Shown: positions 35,092 through 44,587, counted from the first letter of the stretch. The stretch: 64,000 nt of DNA from Chloroflexota bacterium (GCA_004347695.1 SLTK01000007.1:1009493-1073492), one strand, 5' to 3'. The notes: generated by a model from the letters alone, not told the origin. A program made the numbers and translations.

Positions 35092-35961
35092 ATGGACTGC
35101 ACCCAGACCATCCCCCGGCGTATCGCAATTGGCGTGCATCCGCAAATGCCCGCAGCGGCCGAAGAAGCCGAAGCCATTGCACACTTTCTCCATGAACGCG
35201 GCGTGGAGGCCTACTGGGGAAAGTTGTCTGACCCGTCGTTCCGCCAGAAATTGGAAGGCGACACCGATCTGTGCATCGCCCTTGGCGGCGACGGTACCCT
35301 GTTGCGTGCCGGGCATCTTTGCGCGCCGCTGCATATTCCCATATTAGGCATCAATCTTGGCCGTTTTGGCTTTCTGACCGAGGTCAAACGGACGGAATGG
35401 CCAAGCATGCTGCCGCTGTTGATGGAGGGACGCTACTGGCTGGAAGGGCGCATGATGCTGCAGGCCACGCATCTGCGCGCGGGAAATGCCCTGGGTAGCT
35501 GGAGCGTGCTCAACGAGGTGGTCATCTGCCGTGGGCAATTTGTCCGGCCGGTGACGCTGCGCGCCCAGGTGGACGGTTACCCGCTGGCGACCTACATTGC
35601 CGACGGGTTGATCGTGTCCACCCCCACCGGCTCTACCGCCTACGCATTAGCCGTTGGCGGGCCAATCATGCCGCCTGACTTGCGCAATATTCTGATAGTA
35701 GCTGTCGCGCCGCACCTTTCAGTGGACCGCGCCATCATCCTGTCCGAAGGATCGGTGGTCAATGTGACCGTACACACGACCCACCAGGCGGTCTTCAGCG
35801 TGGATGGGCAGCCGCCGGTCAGCATGGTGGATGGTGACGAGGTGCGCGTCGAAGCCAATCATAATACCGCCTGCTTTGTGCGTTTTGGCGATCGCGGCTA
35901 TTTCTACCGTAACATCACGAATTATATGGAACAAAATCCTACTGCCGGTGAAACGGAATGA
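35092..35961 (+). CDS. nadK: NAD kinase
   Basis: 289 residues. It phosphorylates NAD to NADP in the cytoplasm. Signatures: ALGGDGTLLRAG (Asp67 is the catalytic-type residue), GINLGRFGFLTEV, LNEVVICRG and DGLIVSTPTGSTAYALAVGGPI. The length and order are normal. The stop overlaps the next ATG (ATGA), so the downstream zinc-finger membrane gene is translationally coupled, and recN follows it closely. The start seems leaderless. Confidence 0.96.
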   Translation: MDCTQTIPRRIAIGVHPQMPAAAEEAEAIAHFLHERGVEAYWGKLSDPSFRQKLEGDTDLCIALGGDGTLLRAGHLCAPLHIPILGINLGRFGFLTEVKRTEWPSMLPLLMEGRYWLEGRMMLQATHLRAGNALGSWSVLNEVVICRGQFVRPVTLRAQVDGYPLATYIADGLIVSTPTGSTAYALAVGGPIMPPDLRNILIVAVAPHLSVDRAIILSEGSVVNVTVHTTHQAVFSVDGQPPVSMVDGDEVRVEANHNTACFVRFGDRGYFYRNITNYMEQNPTAGETE

Positions 35962-36479
35962 TCGAACCAACCACTACAGCCCAATATTGCTATAACCATC
36001 CCAACCGTGAGACCCTGCTGCGCTGCAATCGCTGCGAGCGGCCGATCTGCACGGAATGCGCCGTGCTAACACCCACCGGGTACCGTTGCAAAGAATGTGT
36101 GCGCGGGCTGCAGAAGAATTACGATACCGCCCGCTGGATCGATTACCCGGTAGCAATCCTCATCGCCGGGGTATTGAGCTATCTCGGCGGCGGGCTGGCT
36201 TCCATTATGGGATTTTTTACTATTTTCATCGCCCCGGTGGCAGGCGTGATCATCGCTGAAGCAGTGCGCTGGGCAGTTAAAAAACGCCGCTCCCGTTGGC
36301 TGTACCATGCGGCTACCATTGCCGCCGCTGCCGGTGGAGCGGGGCTGCCTTTGGTCAGCCTGATCGCCATGCTCGCAGGCGGTGGTTTTGGTATCTGGCA
36401 ACTGGTGTGGGGCGCAGTGTACGCTATTCTGGTCACATCGACGGTCTTTTACCGGCTGACAGGCATACAAATTCGCTAA
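35958..36479 (+). CDS. B-box-like zinc finger membrane protein
   Basis: 173 residues. The N-terminus has a Cys/His cluster of the B-box type found in bacterial rhomboid-like proteins: YCYNHPNRETLLRCNRCERPIC, then CAVLTPTGYRCKEC. Three or four hydrophobic segments follow (about 67-90, 92-108, 118-138 and 143-162). The zinc site should be cytoplasmic. The function is unknown. It is coupled to nadK by a 4-bp overlap and is 10 bp from recN, so the three form an operon. Confidence 0.85.
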   Translation: MIEPTTTAQYCYNHPNRETLLRCNRCERPICTECAVLTPTGYRCKECVRGLQKNYDTARWIDYPVAILIAGVLSYLGGGLASIMGFFTIFIAPVAGVIIAEAVRWAVKKRRSRWLYHAATIAAAAGGAGLPLVSLIAMLAGGGFGIWQLVWGAVYAILVTSTVFYRLTGIQIR

Positions 36480-36489
36480 TCAGGGCGGC

Positions 36490-38229
36490 ATGCTTACCGA
36501 TCTGCGCATCGAAAATTTTGCCATTATTCAGGAACTGGAGCTTTCCTTTCAACCTGGCCTGACCACCTTCACCGGCGAAACAGGCGCGGGTAAATCCATT
36601 ATTCTGGATGCGCTGATGGCACTCCTTGGCGGCAAAGCAGATGCCACGCTGATTCGCGCCGGCGCCGAGCGTGCCAGCGTGGAAGGCAGTTTCACCATCC
36701 CGCCGGCCAGCCAGGAGGCAGTGCGCGCGCTGCTCGAACCGGAAGAATTACTGGACGATCCCCAATCTGTATCGGTTGCGCGTGAAATGCGCCAAAATGG
36801 GCGCAGTGTGGCGCGCATCAATGGACGAAGCGTCGGACTGCCTCTGTTGCGTGATCTGGGTCAGTATCTGGTGGATATTCATGGCCAATCGGAGCACCTG
36901 TCGCTGCTTAATGTGCGCCAGCATTTGCACCTGCTGGACCGTTTTGCGAATGCACAGGAAACGTTAGAAGCTTACCGCGGCTCTTATCGCGAGCTGCGGC
37001 GGGTGCAAAAAGACCTGTTTATGCTGCGTCAGGCTGAACAAGATGCTGCCAATCGCATCGATTTACTCGAGTTTCAGGCAGGGGAAATTGAAGGCGCCCA
37101 TCTGGTCCCCGCTGAAGAAGATGAACTGCGCAGTGAGCGCACCCGCCTGGCTAACGCTGAGGGGTTAAACTCACTTTGCGAGCAAACCCTGGCCTTGTTG
37201 GACGATGGGTCGCCGGAGACCCCTGCTCTTACCGATCTGGTCGGCCAAATGGTGCAGGCGCTCGATTCGCTGGCGCGCATTGACCAACAGCAACATGCCC
37301 TGGCTGAACAGGCGCAGACCCTGAGTGAGACCCTCAGCGATATCAGCCGCGCGTTACGCGATTATATGGAAGGTATTGAATTTAACCCGCGGCGTCTGGA
37401 ACAGGTCGAGGAACGGCTGGATACGATCAACCGCCTCAAGCGTAAATATGGCGGCACGATTGAATCTGTGCTGGAATTTGCGCGTAAAGCCCGTAGCGAT
37501 CTGGATAATATCGCTCACGCCACCGAACGCATTGCCGATCTTGAACAGCAGGAATTAGAGCTGCGGCAGATATTGGCCGGGCACGCCGAGCGCCTGTCCG
37601 CGCTGCGCAATCAGGCCGCCGGGGCGCTGGCCGCAGCGGTCGAAGCCGAGTTGGACGATTTAAGCATGGCCGGCGCCAAGTTTGCAGTCGCAATGCAACA
37701 AATGCGGGATGAGAACGGTCTTGCTTTGAAGAATGGCGACACCGTCGCCTTCGACGAGACCGGAGTCGACAAAATCGAATTCCTGATTGCCCCCAACCCC
37801 GGTGAAGGCCTCAAGCCGCTGGTCAAGATTGCCTCGGGCGGTGAAACTTCGCGCTTGATGCTGGCCTTGAAGCGGGTGTTGACCCAGGCCGATTCGATCC
37901 CCACGCTGGTGTTTGACGAAATCGATCAGGGCATCGGCGGTCGGGTCGGCTCGATAGTCGGCGAGAAATTATGGCAGTTGGGCCGCAACCATCAGGTATT
38001 GTGCGTCACACATCTGCCGCAGCTTGCAGCCTTCGGCGACCAGCATTACAGCGTGCGTAAAGAGGTGGACGGGGGACGCACCACTACCCGGGTGGAAGTT
38101 TTAGCCGACGGCGCGCGCCAATTGGAGTTAGCACAAATGCTTGGCGCCGTGACCGAGGCCAAGCTGAACTCCGCCCGTGAGACGCTGGTAACCGCACAGC
38201 AGCGCATAGCCGAGCTGACCAATAAGTAG
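36490..38229 (+). CDS. recN: DNA repair protein RecN
   Basis: 579 residues. SMC-like ATPase that gathers broken DNA ends in recombinational repair. Walker A is GETGAGKS (29-36), followed by coiled-coil arms (about 150-370), the signature KIASGGETSRLMLALK and Walker B TLVFDEIDQGIGGRVG. The C-terminal CVTHLPQLAAFGDQHY is typical. It is last in the nadK-zinc finger-recN operon. Confidence 0.97.
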   Translation: MLTDLRIENFAIIQELELSFQPGLTTFTGETGAGKSIILDALMALLGGKADATLIRAGAERASVEGSFTIPPASQEAVRALLEPEELLDDPQSVSVAREMRQNGRSVARINGRSVGLPLLRDLGQYLVDIHGQSEHLSLLNVRQHLHLLDRFANAQETLEAYRGSYRELRRVQKDLFMLRQAEQDAANRIDLLEFQAGEIEGAHLVPAEEDELRSERTRLANAEGLNSLCEQTLALLDDGSPETPALTDLVGQMVQALDSLARIDQQQHALAEQAQTLSETLSDISRALRDYMEGIEFNPRRLEQVEERLDTINRLKRKYGGTIESVLEFARKARSDLDNIAHATERIADLEQQELELRQILAGHAERLSALRNQAAGALAAAVEAELDDLSMAGAKFAVAMQQMRDENGLALKNGDTVAFDETGVDKIEFLIAPNPGEGLKPLVKIASGGETSRLMLALKRVLTQADSIPTLVFDEIDQGIGGRVGSIVGEKLWQLGRNHQVLCVTHLPQLAAFGDQHYSVRKEVDGGRTTTRVEVLADGARQLELAQMLGAVTEAKLNSARETLVTAQQRIAELTNK

Positions 38230-38245
38230 GGTGAAATTTTATTTC

Positions 38246-38272
38246 GCCCGCAAATTGGAAATTTGCGTCACA
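38246..38272. repeat. Short hairpin repeat (GCAAATT-GGA-AATTTGC)
   Basis: CGCAAATTGGAAATTTGCG has the 3-nt-loop palindrome form also seen at 47678, 47810 and 52122. It lies just after recN. No gene is seen in 38230-38467. Confidence 0.55.
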
Positions 38273-38467
38273 CAAAGGTTTTCCATAGTTGGGTTGTAAG
38301 ATGAGGAAAACCGTTTGTCTTAAGTAAATCTAGGCATCTTAATCAGAGAGTGCCGATTGGATGGACGAAACCCTACATCTTGTCGGTTAAAAAAATGTCG
38401 GATTTCGGGGCTGAACAGGAAAGTTTCCAAAAGCGATCCTTCCACACCCCCTCAATCCGACCTACTC

Positions 38468-38524
38468 CTAGACCGTTTTAATTGCTTCCAACATATCTTG
38501 AAGCATAGATTTGGTGTTTTTCAT
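38468..38524 (-). pseudogene. 18-codon remnant of a HEPN (DUF86-type) partner gene
   Basis: ATG 38524 overlaps the stop of the nucleotidyltransferase gene (ATGA) and reads MKNTKSMLQDMLEAIKTV before TAG. That is how HEPN/DUF86 partners usually begin (a 'yLqDileAIekI' helix). The rest of the HEPN gene, with its RxxxxH active site, is gone. It is too short for certainty, but position and sequence agree. Confidence 0.5.
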
Positions 38525-38820
38525 AGAGCAACGGCTTCTTTTTGAATATTTTCGACGAATTGGCGGTCCTTGATCTGCGGCAAAACTGAAATCGGCACAA
38601 CATCCACCTGAAGACCCAGTAATTTCTCGACTTCATATCCAAAGCCGGCCATCCCAAAAAGGGAAGCCCCCTCATCCATTTCGACCAATAAGTCAACGTC
38701 ACTTCGCCGTGTAGCATTTCCACGGGCTACAGAGCCAAAAACATAGATTTTGGATATTCCATGCCTTTTGGCAATTCGTATTATTTCCGGGGCAATGTGC
38801 TGAATTTCGTCAAGATTCAT
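38521..38820 (-). CDS. MNT-type nucleotidyltransferase (antitoxin-like)
   Basis: 99 residues; minimal nucleotidyltransferase fold. VFGSVARGNATRRSDVDLLVEM gives the GS motif and Asp41/Asp43, and Asp73 (QVDVV) completes the metal triad. In HEPN-MNT toxin-antitoxin pairs this protein adenylylates and silences the HEPN ribonuclease. Here the partner seems to be truncated to a stub directly downstream, so the antitoxin is an orphan. No ribosome binding site is obvious. 38821-39068 upstream has no gene. Confidence 0.88.
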   Translation of the reverse strand: MNLDEIQHIAPEIIRIAKRHGISKIYVFGSVARGNATRRSDVDLLVEMDEGASLFGMAGFGYEVEKLLGLQVDVVPISVLPQIKDRQFVENIQKEAVAL

Positions 38821-39068
38821 GCGTACACCTCGAACTAATTATACAGAAAAGTTTGGGGAGTGCACGCTGTATGTTAACTCACAAAATGATTAATGTCTAA
38901 AGCTTGTATATGCGTCCCGTTTCTTTAACGCGTCTTCCATTAATCGAAATAAAACACCTGTGCTTCGACCTCACGCGGCGGAATTCCGGTGGCTGCCCGC
39001 AGCGAGCGGCCTTGTTTATTAACTGCCCTATGACCAAGGGTAGATTATCCGGTGTTCTCGTAAAAAAT

Positions 39069-41474
39069 TTATTCTTTTGCGATCCTTGCCACCGTCACGC
39101 CGTCGCCGCCCTCGGTCTCGCCGCCCGATTCCCAGCTTGTGACAAACTCGGACTGTGCCAGCGCCTCGCGCATCACCTGGCGCAGCCGCCCGGTGCCCTT
39201 GCCGTGGATCACGCGCACATACGGCATTCCGGAGAGGTAAGCAGACTCCAGGTAGCGTTCCAATGCCTCCAGGGCATCCTCGGCGCGCTGCCCGCGCAGA
39301 TCCAATTCCACCCCGGGCGAAGGAGTGAATGGCGCCGGGGCAGGGTTACGGTCAGGTGCAGCAGACCGGGGCTGGCCGGCAGCCTGCACCGTTTGCAGCG
39401 TCGTTTCCGGCTGCCCTGCTCGCACCACGTCACTTATCCGGGCACGCACCTTCAGGTTGCCAAGCAGTACCTCAATATCCTCTTCACCCAGCGCCGACAC
39501 CACCCCATCCATATTCAGCGTGATCAGACGAACCTTATCCCCCAATTTCAAAGCGCGCGGCGGAGCGCTCTGCACCACCCGGCGTATGACCGGTTGCTCT
39601 ACGTTTGCTCGCAGTTCTTCCACCCGCTCCTGCACCACTTTTAGCGCTTCAAGCGGTTGATGGGCGCGCGCCAATGCCTTGCGCAGCGATTCCACTTCAG
39701 TGGTCAATGCCTCGACCTCTTTTTCCTGCTGGGCGCGGGCTTTCTCTAAAACCGCCTGACGCTCGTCCTCGATTTTTTCCAGCCGCAGCGCCAGATCTTT
39801 GCGAATCTGATCTGCCTCGAAGCGTGCGCGGTCGGCCGCTCCGCGCGCTTTGCGCGCAATGGTACGCTGCTGGTTGATTTCATCCAGCAAGTCGTCGGCT
39901 TGCAGGTTGGTGGGGTCGAGCAGCCCGCGCGCTGACTGAATGATATCCTTCGACAATCCCAGTCGTTCAGCAATCGCCAACGCATTGGAGCGCCCCGGCA
40001 GCCCGATAATCAGATTATAAGTCGGCCGCAGCGTTTTCAGATCAAATTCCATGCTGGCGTTCACCACACCCGGCGTGGCATGAGCAAAAGCCTTCAATTC
40101 GGGATAGTGCGTGGCAACCAGATTGGTGATGCGCTTCTCGACCAGATGCGCCAGCAGCGCTCGCGCCAGCGCCGAACCTTCCTGCGGGTCAGTCCCGGCG
40201 CCCAATTCGTCGAACAGCACCAGCGAATGGGCATCGGCTCGATTGAGGATGCGCACCATGTTGGTGATATGCCCCGAGAAGGTTGACAGGGACTGTTCGA
40301 TCGATTGCTCGTCGCCAATGTCGGCATAGACGTTCTGGAAGATGCTCAGGGTGGAACCGGACTGCGCCGGTATATGCAGCCCGGACTGCGCCATCAACAC
40401 CAGCAGCCCAACGGTTTTAAGCGAAACCGTCTTCCCGCCGGTATTGGGGCCGGTGATCACCAGCGAGTATGTCTGCTCATCCAAATTAACATCGATCGGC
40501 ACCACGCTGGCCGGGTCGAGCAGCGGGTGGCGGGCGTGATACAGCAGAATGACGCTGCCCGGGTGTTTTTCGCGCCCGACCTTGCGGAACGCGGTCAGCA
40601 TCGGCTCAACGGCGTGCAATTCCTCGGCGTATTTGGCGCACATGAACGCCAGATCCATTTGCGCCAGCGCTTCCACCAACTGCACAATCACCTCGGCAAA
40701 TGCCCCCACCTGATCGGTCAAATCGGTCAGAATACGGCGTTCTTCGTCGCGTTCCGCCAACTGTGCCTCATGCCACTGGTTGTTCAGCTCTACCGCCACC
40801 AACGGCTCGACGAACAAGGTTGCGCCGGAGGAGGATTGGTCATGAACGATGGAACGAATGCGCCCGCGCGACTCTGCCCGCAACGGCACCACATAACGCC
40901 CATTGCGCTGGGTGATGATCGCTTCCTGCAGATGCGGTTGGTTTTTAGGGTCGTTGATCAGGTGCGTCAGCTTGCTCATCAGGCGCTCGTGCGCAATCCT
41001 GATTTCTGCCCGGATGGCAGCCAGCTTCGGAGAAGCCGAATCCAATATTTCTGCCCTGTCCGAAATGGTGCGGGAAATGGTCTCGATCAATCCCGGCGGC
41101 GGGGGTAATTTTTCGGCAATCACCGCCAGGTGCGGATATTCCGCCTGTTTATGTTCGAAGGTGCGCGACAGTTCGCGTGCGGAAATTAAAGTGGTTTTCA
41201 CTTCGAGCAGTTCGCTGGGGGTGAGCACTGCGCTGCGTTTGGCGCGCTCGATCAGCGCCCGCACGTCCAACGCGCCGCCAATGCCCGCCTCTGATTTAAC
41301 CGACAACAGGCGAGCTGCCTCGCTGGTGATCGCCTGCCGCTCCAGAGCTTCGGTCAGGTCGGCAGTTGGGCGCATGCGGCGCGCCAACGCCGCTGACGCC
41401 GAAAAATCGGCGAAAGCAGCCAGGCGTTCCAGCACCTTGGGATATTCCAGCGTAACCAGCGACTTCTCATCCAT
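39069..41474 (-). CDS. mutS2: MutS2 endonuclease/ATPase
   Basis: 801 residues. Core ATPase: GPNTGGKTVSLKTVGLLVLMAQSG (Walker A), STFSGHITNMVRIL, LVLFDELGAGTDPQEGSALA (Walker B) and NLVATHYPELKAFA. A long coiled coil (about 520-640) follows, and a C-terminal Smr domain (about 715-800) with ELDLRGQRAEDALEALE and HGKGTGRLR. MutS2 acts in recombination control and in rescue of collided ribosomes, the Smr part being a nuclease. The minus-strand TAGAAT (41484-41489) lies 9 nt before the ATG, suggesting a leaderless message. Confidence 0.97.
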   Translation of the reverse strand: MDEKSLVTLEYPKVLERLAAFADFSASAALARRMRPTADLTEALERQAITSEAARLLSVKSEAGIGGALDVRALIERAKRSAVLTPSELLEVKTTLISARELSRTFEHKQAEYPHLAVIAEKLPPPPGLIETISRTISDRAEILDSASPKLAAIRAEIRIAHERLMSKLTHLINDPKNQPHLQEAIITQRNGRYVVPLRAESRGRIRSIVHDQSSSGATLFVEPLVAVELNNQWHEAQLAERDEERRILTDLTDQVGAFAEVIVQLVEALAQMDLAFMCAKYAEELHAVEPMLTAFRKVGREKHPGSVILLYHARHPLLDPASVVPIDVNLDEQTYSLVITGPNTGGKTVSLKTVGLLVLMAQSGLHIPAQSGSTLSIFQNVYADIGDEQSIEQSLSTFSGHITNMVRILNRADAHSLVLFDELGAGTDPQEGSALARALLAHLVEKRITNLVATHYPELKAFAHATPGVVNASMEFDLKTLRPTYNLIIGLPGRSNALAIAERLGLSKDIIQSARGLLDPTNLQADDLLDEINQQRTIARKARGAADRARFEADQIRKDLALRLEKIEDERQAVLEKARAQQEKEVEALTTEVESLRKALARAHQPLEALKVVQERVEELRANVEQPVIRRVVQSAPPRALKLGDKVRLITLNMDGVVSALGEEDIEVLLGNLKVRARISDVVRAGQPETTLQTVQAAGQPRSAAPDRNPAPAPFTPSPGVELDLRGQRAEDALEALERYLESAYLSGMPYVRVIHGKGTGRLRQVMREALAQSEFVTSWESGGETEGGDGVTVARIAKE

Positions 41475-41568
41475 TTCGCGGTGATTCTACCCTGTTTTAA
41501 AGATTCACAGGAAGCCAAACCACGGTTGACCTGTGGCCATTCGCGGTTACAATCATTCCGAGGAAACC

Positions 41569-43254
41569 ATGCCCATCGATCCCAACAAAGTCATTTACTC
41601 CATGATCGGCGTTAGCAAGTTTTACGACAAAAAGCCGGTTCTCAAAGACATTTACATCTCTTATTTCTACGGTGCAAAAATTGGCGTGATTGGCCTGAAC
41701 GGCTCGGGCAAAAGCTCGCTGCTGCGCATCTTTGCCGGTCTGGACCGCGACTATAACGGCGAGACGGTACTGGCTCCCGGCTATTCGGTCGGACTGCTGG
41801 AACAGGAACCGCGGCTGGATGATGCCAAAACCGTGCGTGAGATTGTCGAAGAAGGTGCGCAGGAGGCCATCGGGCTGCTGGCGGAATTCAACGCCATCAG
41901 CGACCGCTTCGCCGAGCCAATGGGCGACGACGAAATGACTGCGCTGATCGAGAAACAGGGCAAGGTACAGGAGAAAATCGACCATCTGGACGCCTGGGAC
42001 ATCGATGCGCGGCTGGAAATGGCGATGGACGCGCTGCGCTGCCCGCCGTCCGAAACCCCGGTCAAAATTCTCTCCGGCGGCGAACGCCGCCGCGTGGCCT
42101 TGTGCCGCCTGCTTCTGCAAAAGCCCGACATTTTGCTTCTGGATGAGCCCACCAACCATCTCGACGCTGAAACCGTGGCCTGGCTGGAAAAACACCTGCA
42201 GCAGTACCCCGGCACGGTGATCGCAGTCACCCACGACCGTTATTTTCTCGATAATGTCGCCGGCTGGATCCTCGAGCTGGACCGCGGAGTCGGCGTGCCG
42301 TATAAAGGCAACTATTCTTCCTGGCTGGAACAAAAGCAGGCGCGGCTGGCGTCCGAGGAAAAGGGTGAAAGCGAGCGCATCAAGACCCTGGAGCGCGAAC
42401 TGGAATGGATTCGCATGGCGCCGCGCGCCCGGCATGCCAAATCCAAGGCGCGCATCAATGCCTACGAACGGCTTTTAGGGCAGGAGAACGAAAAAGTTGC
42501 CCGCGACCTGGAAATATTTATTCCACCCGGCCCTCGTCTTGGCAATGTGGTCATTGAAGCCGACAAGGTGCGCAAGGGTTTTGGCAGCAATTTGCTGGTG
42601 GAGGATATGACCTTCGCCCTGCCGCCCGGCGGCATCATTGGCATCATTGGCCCGAATGGCGCCGGCAAAACGACGCTCTTTCGCATGATTACCGGACAGG
42701 AACAGCCGGATGACGGGGCTTTGCGGGTGGGCGACACGGTCAAACTGGCGTATGTCGACCAGAGCCGCGACGTGCTGGATCCGGAACAGACAGTCTGGCA
42801 GATGATTTCAGGCGGCCAGGACCAGTTGCAGTTGGGGACGCGCGAAGTCAATTCGCGCGCCTATGCCTCGCGATTCAACTTCACCGGCAGTGACCAGCAA
42901 AAACTGGTGGGCATGCTTTCCGGCGGCGAGCGCAACCGCGTGCATCTGGCGCGCATTCTAAAAGAGGTCGCCAATGTGCTGCTGCTGGATGAGCCGACCA
43001 ATGACCTGGACGTGAATACCATGCGCGCCCTGGAAGAGGCGTTGGAAAACTTCGGCGGCTGCGCGCTGATTATCAGCCATGACCGCTGGTTCCTCGACCG
43101 CATTGCCACGCACATCCTGGCGTTCGAGGGCGACAGTAAGGTGGTCTTCTACGATGGGAATTACACCCAGTACGAAGCCGACCGCCGCGCTCGCCTGGGC
43201 ATTTCCGCCGACCAGCCGCACCGTATCACCTACCGGCGCCTGACGCGAGATTAA
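41569..43254 (+). CDS. ettA: Energy-dependent translational throttle, ABC-F ATPase
   Basis: 561 residues from the ATG at 41569, which follows GAGGAA; a start 12 codons upstream lacks a site. Two ABC domains: Walker A GLNGSGKSS and GPNGAGKTT; signatures LSGGERRRVALCRLL and LSGGERNRVHLARIL; Walker B ILLLDEPTNHLD and VLLLDEPTNDLD. The EttA-type arm and linker are present, and APRARHAKSKARINAYE is typical. EttA binds the ribosomal E site and gates entry into elongation according to the ATP/ADP ratio. It converges on and overlaps the next gene by 4 bp. Confidence 0.95.
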   Translation: MPIDPNKVIYSMIGVSKFYDKKPVLKDIYISYFYGAKIGVIGLNGSGKSSLLRIFAGLDRDYNGETVLAPGYSVGLLEQEPRLDDAKTVREIVEEGAQEAIGLLAEFNAISDRFAEPMGDDEMTALIEKQGKVQEKIDHLDAWDIDARLEMAMDALRCPPSETPVKILSGGERRRVALCRLLLQKPDILLLDEPTNHLDAETVAWLEKHLQQYPGTVIAVTHDRYFLDNVAGWILELDRGVGVPYKGNYSSWLEQKQARLASEEKGESERIKTLERELEWIRMAPRARHAKSKARINAYERLLGQENEKVARDLEIFIPPGPRLGNVVIEADKVRKGFGSNLLVEDMTFALPPGGIIGIIGPNGAGKTTLFRMITGQEQPDDGALRVGDTVKLAYVDQSRDVLDPEQTVWQMISGGQDQLQLGTREVNSRAYASRFNFTGSDQQKLVGMLSGGERNRVHLARILKEVANVLLLDEPTNDLDVNTMRALEEALENFGGCALIISHDRWFLDRIATHILAFEGDSKVVFYDGNYTQYEADRRARLGISADQPHRITYRRLTRD

Positions 43255-43844
43255 TTATTAGTTGCCACCCTGCCCGCACTCACAGAGCACCCTTCAGGTG
43301 GGGCACCCTGTGGGTGAACGAAGTGAAGGGTCTCCCGGTTGAATTGAATAGTTTTAAGGACGGCAAAGAACAGCATAAGTGCGCCCATGCCGCTGAATAA
43401 ACCGGCCATAATCGAACTAAAGATGCGGTCGTCCAGGCTGACGGAGACCGTTTGCCGGCTATCGTATTTAAGGTAAGCATTGATCTGATCCGCAGCTTTT
43501 TCCTTCGCGCTCGCTCCGCTGGAGTAATAGCCGGTCAGGGCGACGTTTCCGCTGTCGGTAACCAGCACCACACGATAAGTGTCGCCATCCTCTCCGTAGC
43601 TGACATCGACCACGGCGCGCTGTAATTCCGCAATCGCGAAATCATTTTGGCGGCTGCTGAACATGCCGGTTGTCCGCAAAGTACATATGCCGGCCGGCGG
43701 CCGGCTGCGGTCGCAATCCAGAGTGACCTTTGTACCGAAGATGAACAACAAGCCAACGCCTACCAGGACGAATAATAACCCGATACCGCCCAGGATAAGT
43801 TGATCGGGGTCGAGTGTAAAACCGGTAACACTGCGGCGGTTCAT
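43251..43844 (-). CDS. Two-helix membrane protein, C-terminus derived from a repeat
   Basis: About 197 residues from the ATG at 43844 (GAGGTG before it). Membrane helices lie at about 17-40 and 145-165, with a soluble beta-rich region between them (CTLRTTGMFSSRQNDFAIAELQRAVVDVSY ... NVALTGYYSSGASAKEKAADQIN). It resembles small inner-membrane proteins of unknown function that cache a PH-like domain. About 28 residues at the C-terminus (from NRETLHFVHPQG on) are translated from a dispersed repeat, and the stop lies in the ettA 3' end. The native stop has been lost. Confidence 0.7.
   Translation of the reverse strand: MNRRSVTGFTLDPDQLILGGIGLLFVLVGVGLLFIFGTKVTLDCDRSRPPAGICTLRTTGMFSSRQNDFAIAELQRAVVDVSYGEDGDTYRVVLVTDSGNVALTGYYSSGASAKEKAADQINAYLKYDSRQTVSVSLDDRIFSSIMAGLFSGMGALMLFFAVLKTIQFNRETLHFVHPQGAPPEGCSVSAGRVATNN
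43262..43340. repeat. Dispersed repeat, partial unit inside a 3' coding end
   Basis: CCACCCTGCCCGCACTCACAG, then AGCACCCTTCAGGTGGGGC and GAACGAAGTGAAGGGTCTCCC: the same family as the 10149-10590 array. It supplies the C-terminal codons and stop of the minus-strand membrane gene. Confidence 0.8.
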
Positions 43845-43914
43845 GGGCACCTCATTCCTGGTGATAGGGAATGGATAAATTATATATTGATCTTCCTTTT
43901 CCCAGGTCTGTTGT

Positions 43915-44060
43915 TATCACCCTGCCCGATAGTTTGCCACCCTGCCCGATAGTTTGTCACCCTGCCCGCAGGGCACTCTGTGAGTGAGCGCAGCGAAGGG
44001 TCTCCCGGCTGAACGTCGAGATGTTTCGCTGTGAGTGCGGGCAGGGTGACAACCTTGTTA
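43915..44060. repeat. Dispersed repeat cluster
   Basis: Tandem CACCCTGCCCGATAGTTTG short units (two copies) lead into a unit with CCCGCAGGGCACTCTGTGAGTGAGCGCAGCGAAGGGTCTCCC and a returning TGAGTGCGGGCAGGGTGACAAC, so the cluster forms a long imperfect hairpin. No gene in 43845-44350. Confidence 0.8.
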
Positions 44061-44133
44061 ACGTAAATAGCTCCTCGCTGCAGGGACCCAAAATCCTCTC
44101 ACAGAAGGGTAACCACACCTGAACGATGTCATG

Positions 44134-44280
44134 CTGCCCACAGGGCAATCTGCGATTGAGCGAAGCGAAGCATCTCGGATTATGTTAAGTCATATCCACC
44201 GCCTGCCCCTTCGACAGGCTCAGGGAGCAGGTTGGTTAAATAAAATAGCTCCTCATCGAGGACTCGAACCTAGCGGCCTA
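44134..44280. repeat. Direct repeat (left copy) ending in a tRNA-Asn 3' fragment
   Basis: About 147 bp nearly identical to 45594-45748. Its end (44248-44276) matches the acceptor and T-arm of the tRNA-Asn gene in the same orientation, but lacks 7 nt of the T-arm. It looks like an att-type duplication. Confidence 0.8.
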
Positions 44281-44350
44281 GAGTTTGTCTCCTGTAAGGG
44301 GATATAAATCGAGTTAAGATTAGCAGATAAAAACCTCTTGTCCAATATAT

Positions 44351-44587
44351 TTATTTTCTCAACCCCCAAACACCTTTCCCAATACCTTCTACTGAATAAA
44401 AAAGGTCAATGCCACTTCTAAATTGAGCATCAGAAGAATGATCTTCAATTATTTGCCTTACACTTGCCTTCCAATGTTCTGATAGTTGTCTTTGTGTGTG
44501 CTCTTCGATATAGGAATATATTTCGTGATATCCTGCAATTCCTCCCAAAGCATCAATCGCATGAACAATTTCTTCAAGCCATTTCAT
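44351..44587 (-). CDS. Small winged-helix-like protein
   Basis: 78 residues; GGAGG precedes the ATG. MKWLEEIVHAIDALGG, HEIYSYIEEHTQRQLSEHW, VRQIIEDHSSDAQF and LFYSVEGIGKGVWGLR form the winged-helix domain usually found at the N-terminus of HNH or other restriction-type nucleases. Here it stands alone and may be a cut-down relic or a DNA-binding protein in its own right. The region is AT-richer than the genes around it and lies between tRNA-Asn fragments, which suggests horizontal origin. Confidence 0.75.
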   Translation of the reverse strand: MKWLEEIVHAIDALGGIAGYHEIYSYIEEHTQRQLSEHWKASVRQIIEDHSSDAQFRSGIDLFYSVEGIGKGVWGLRK

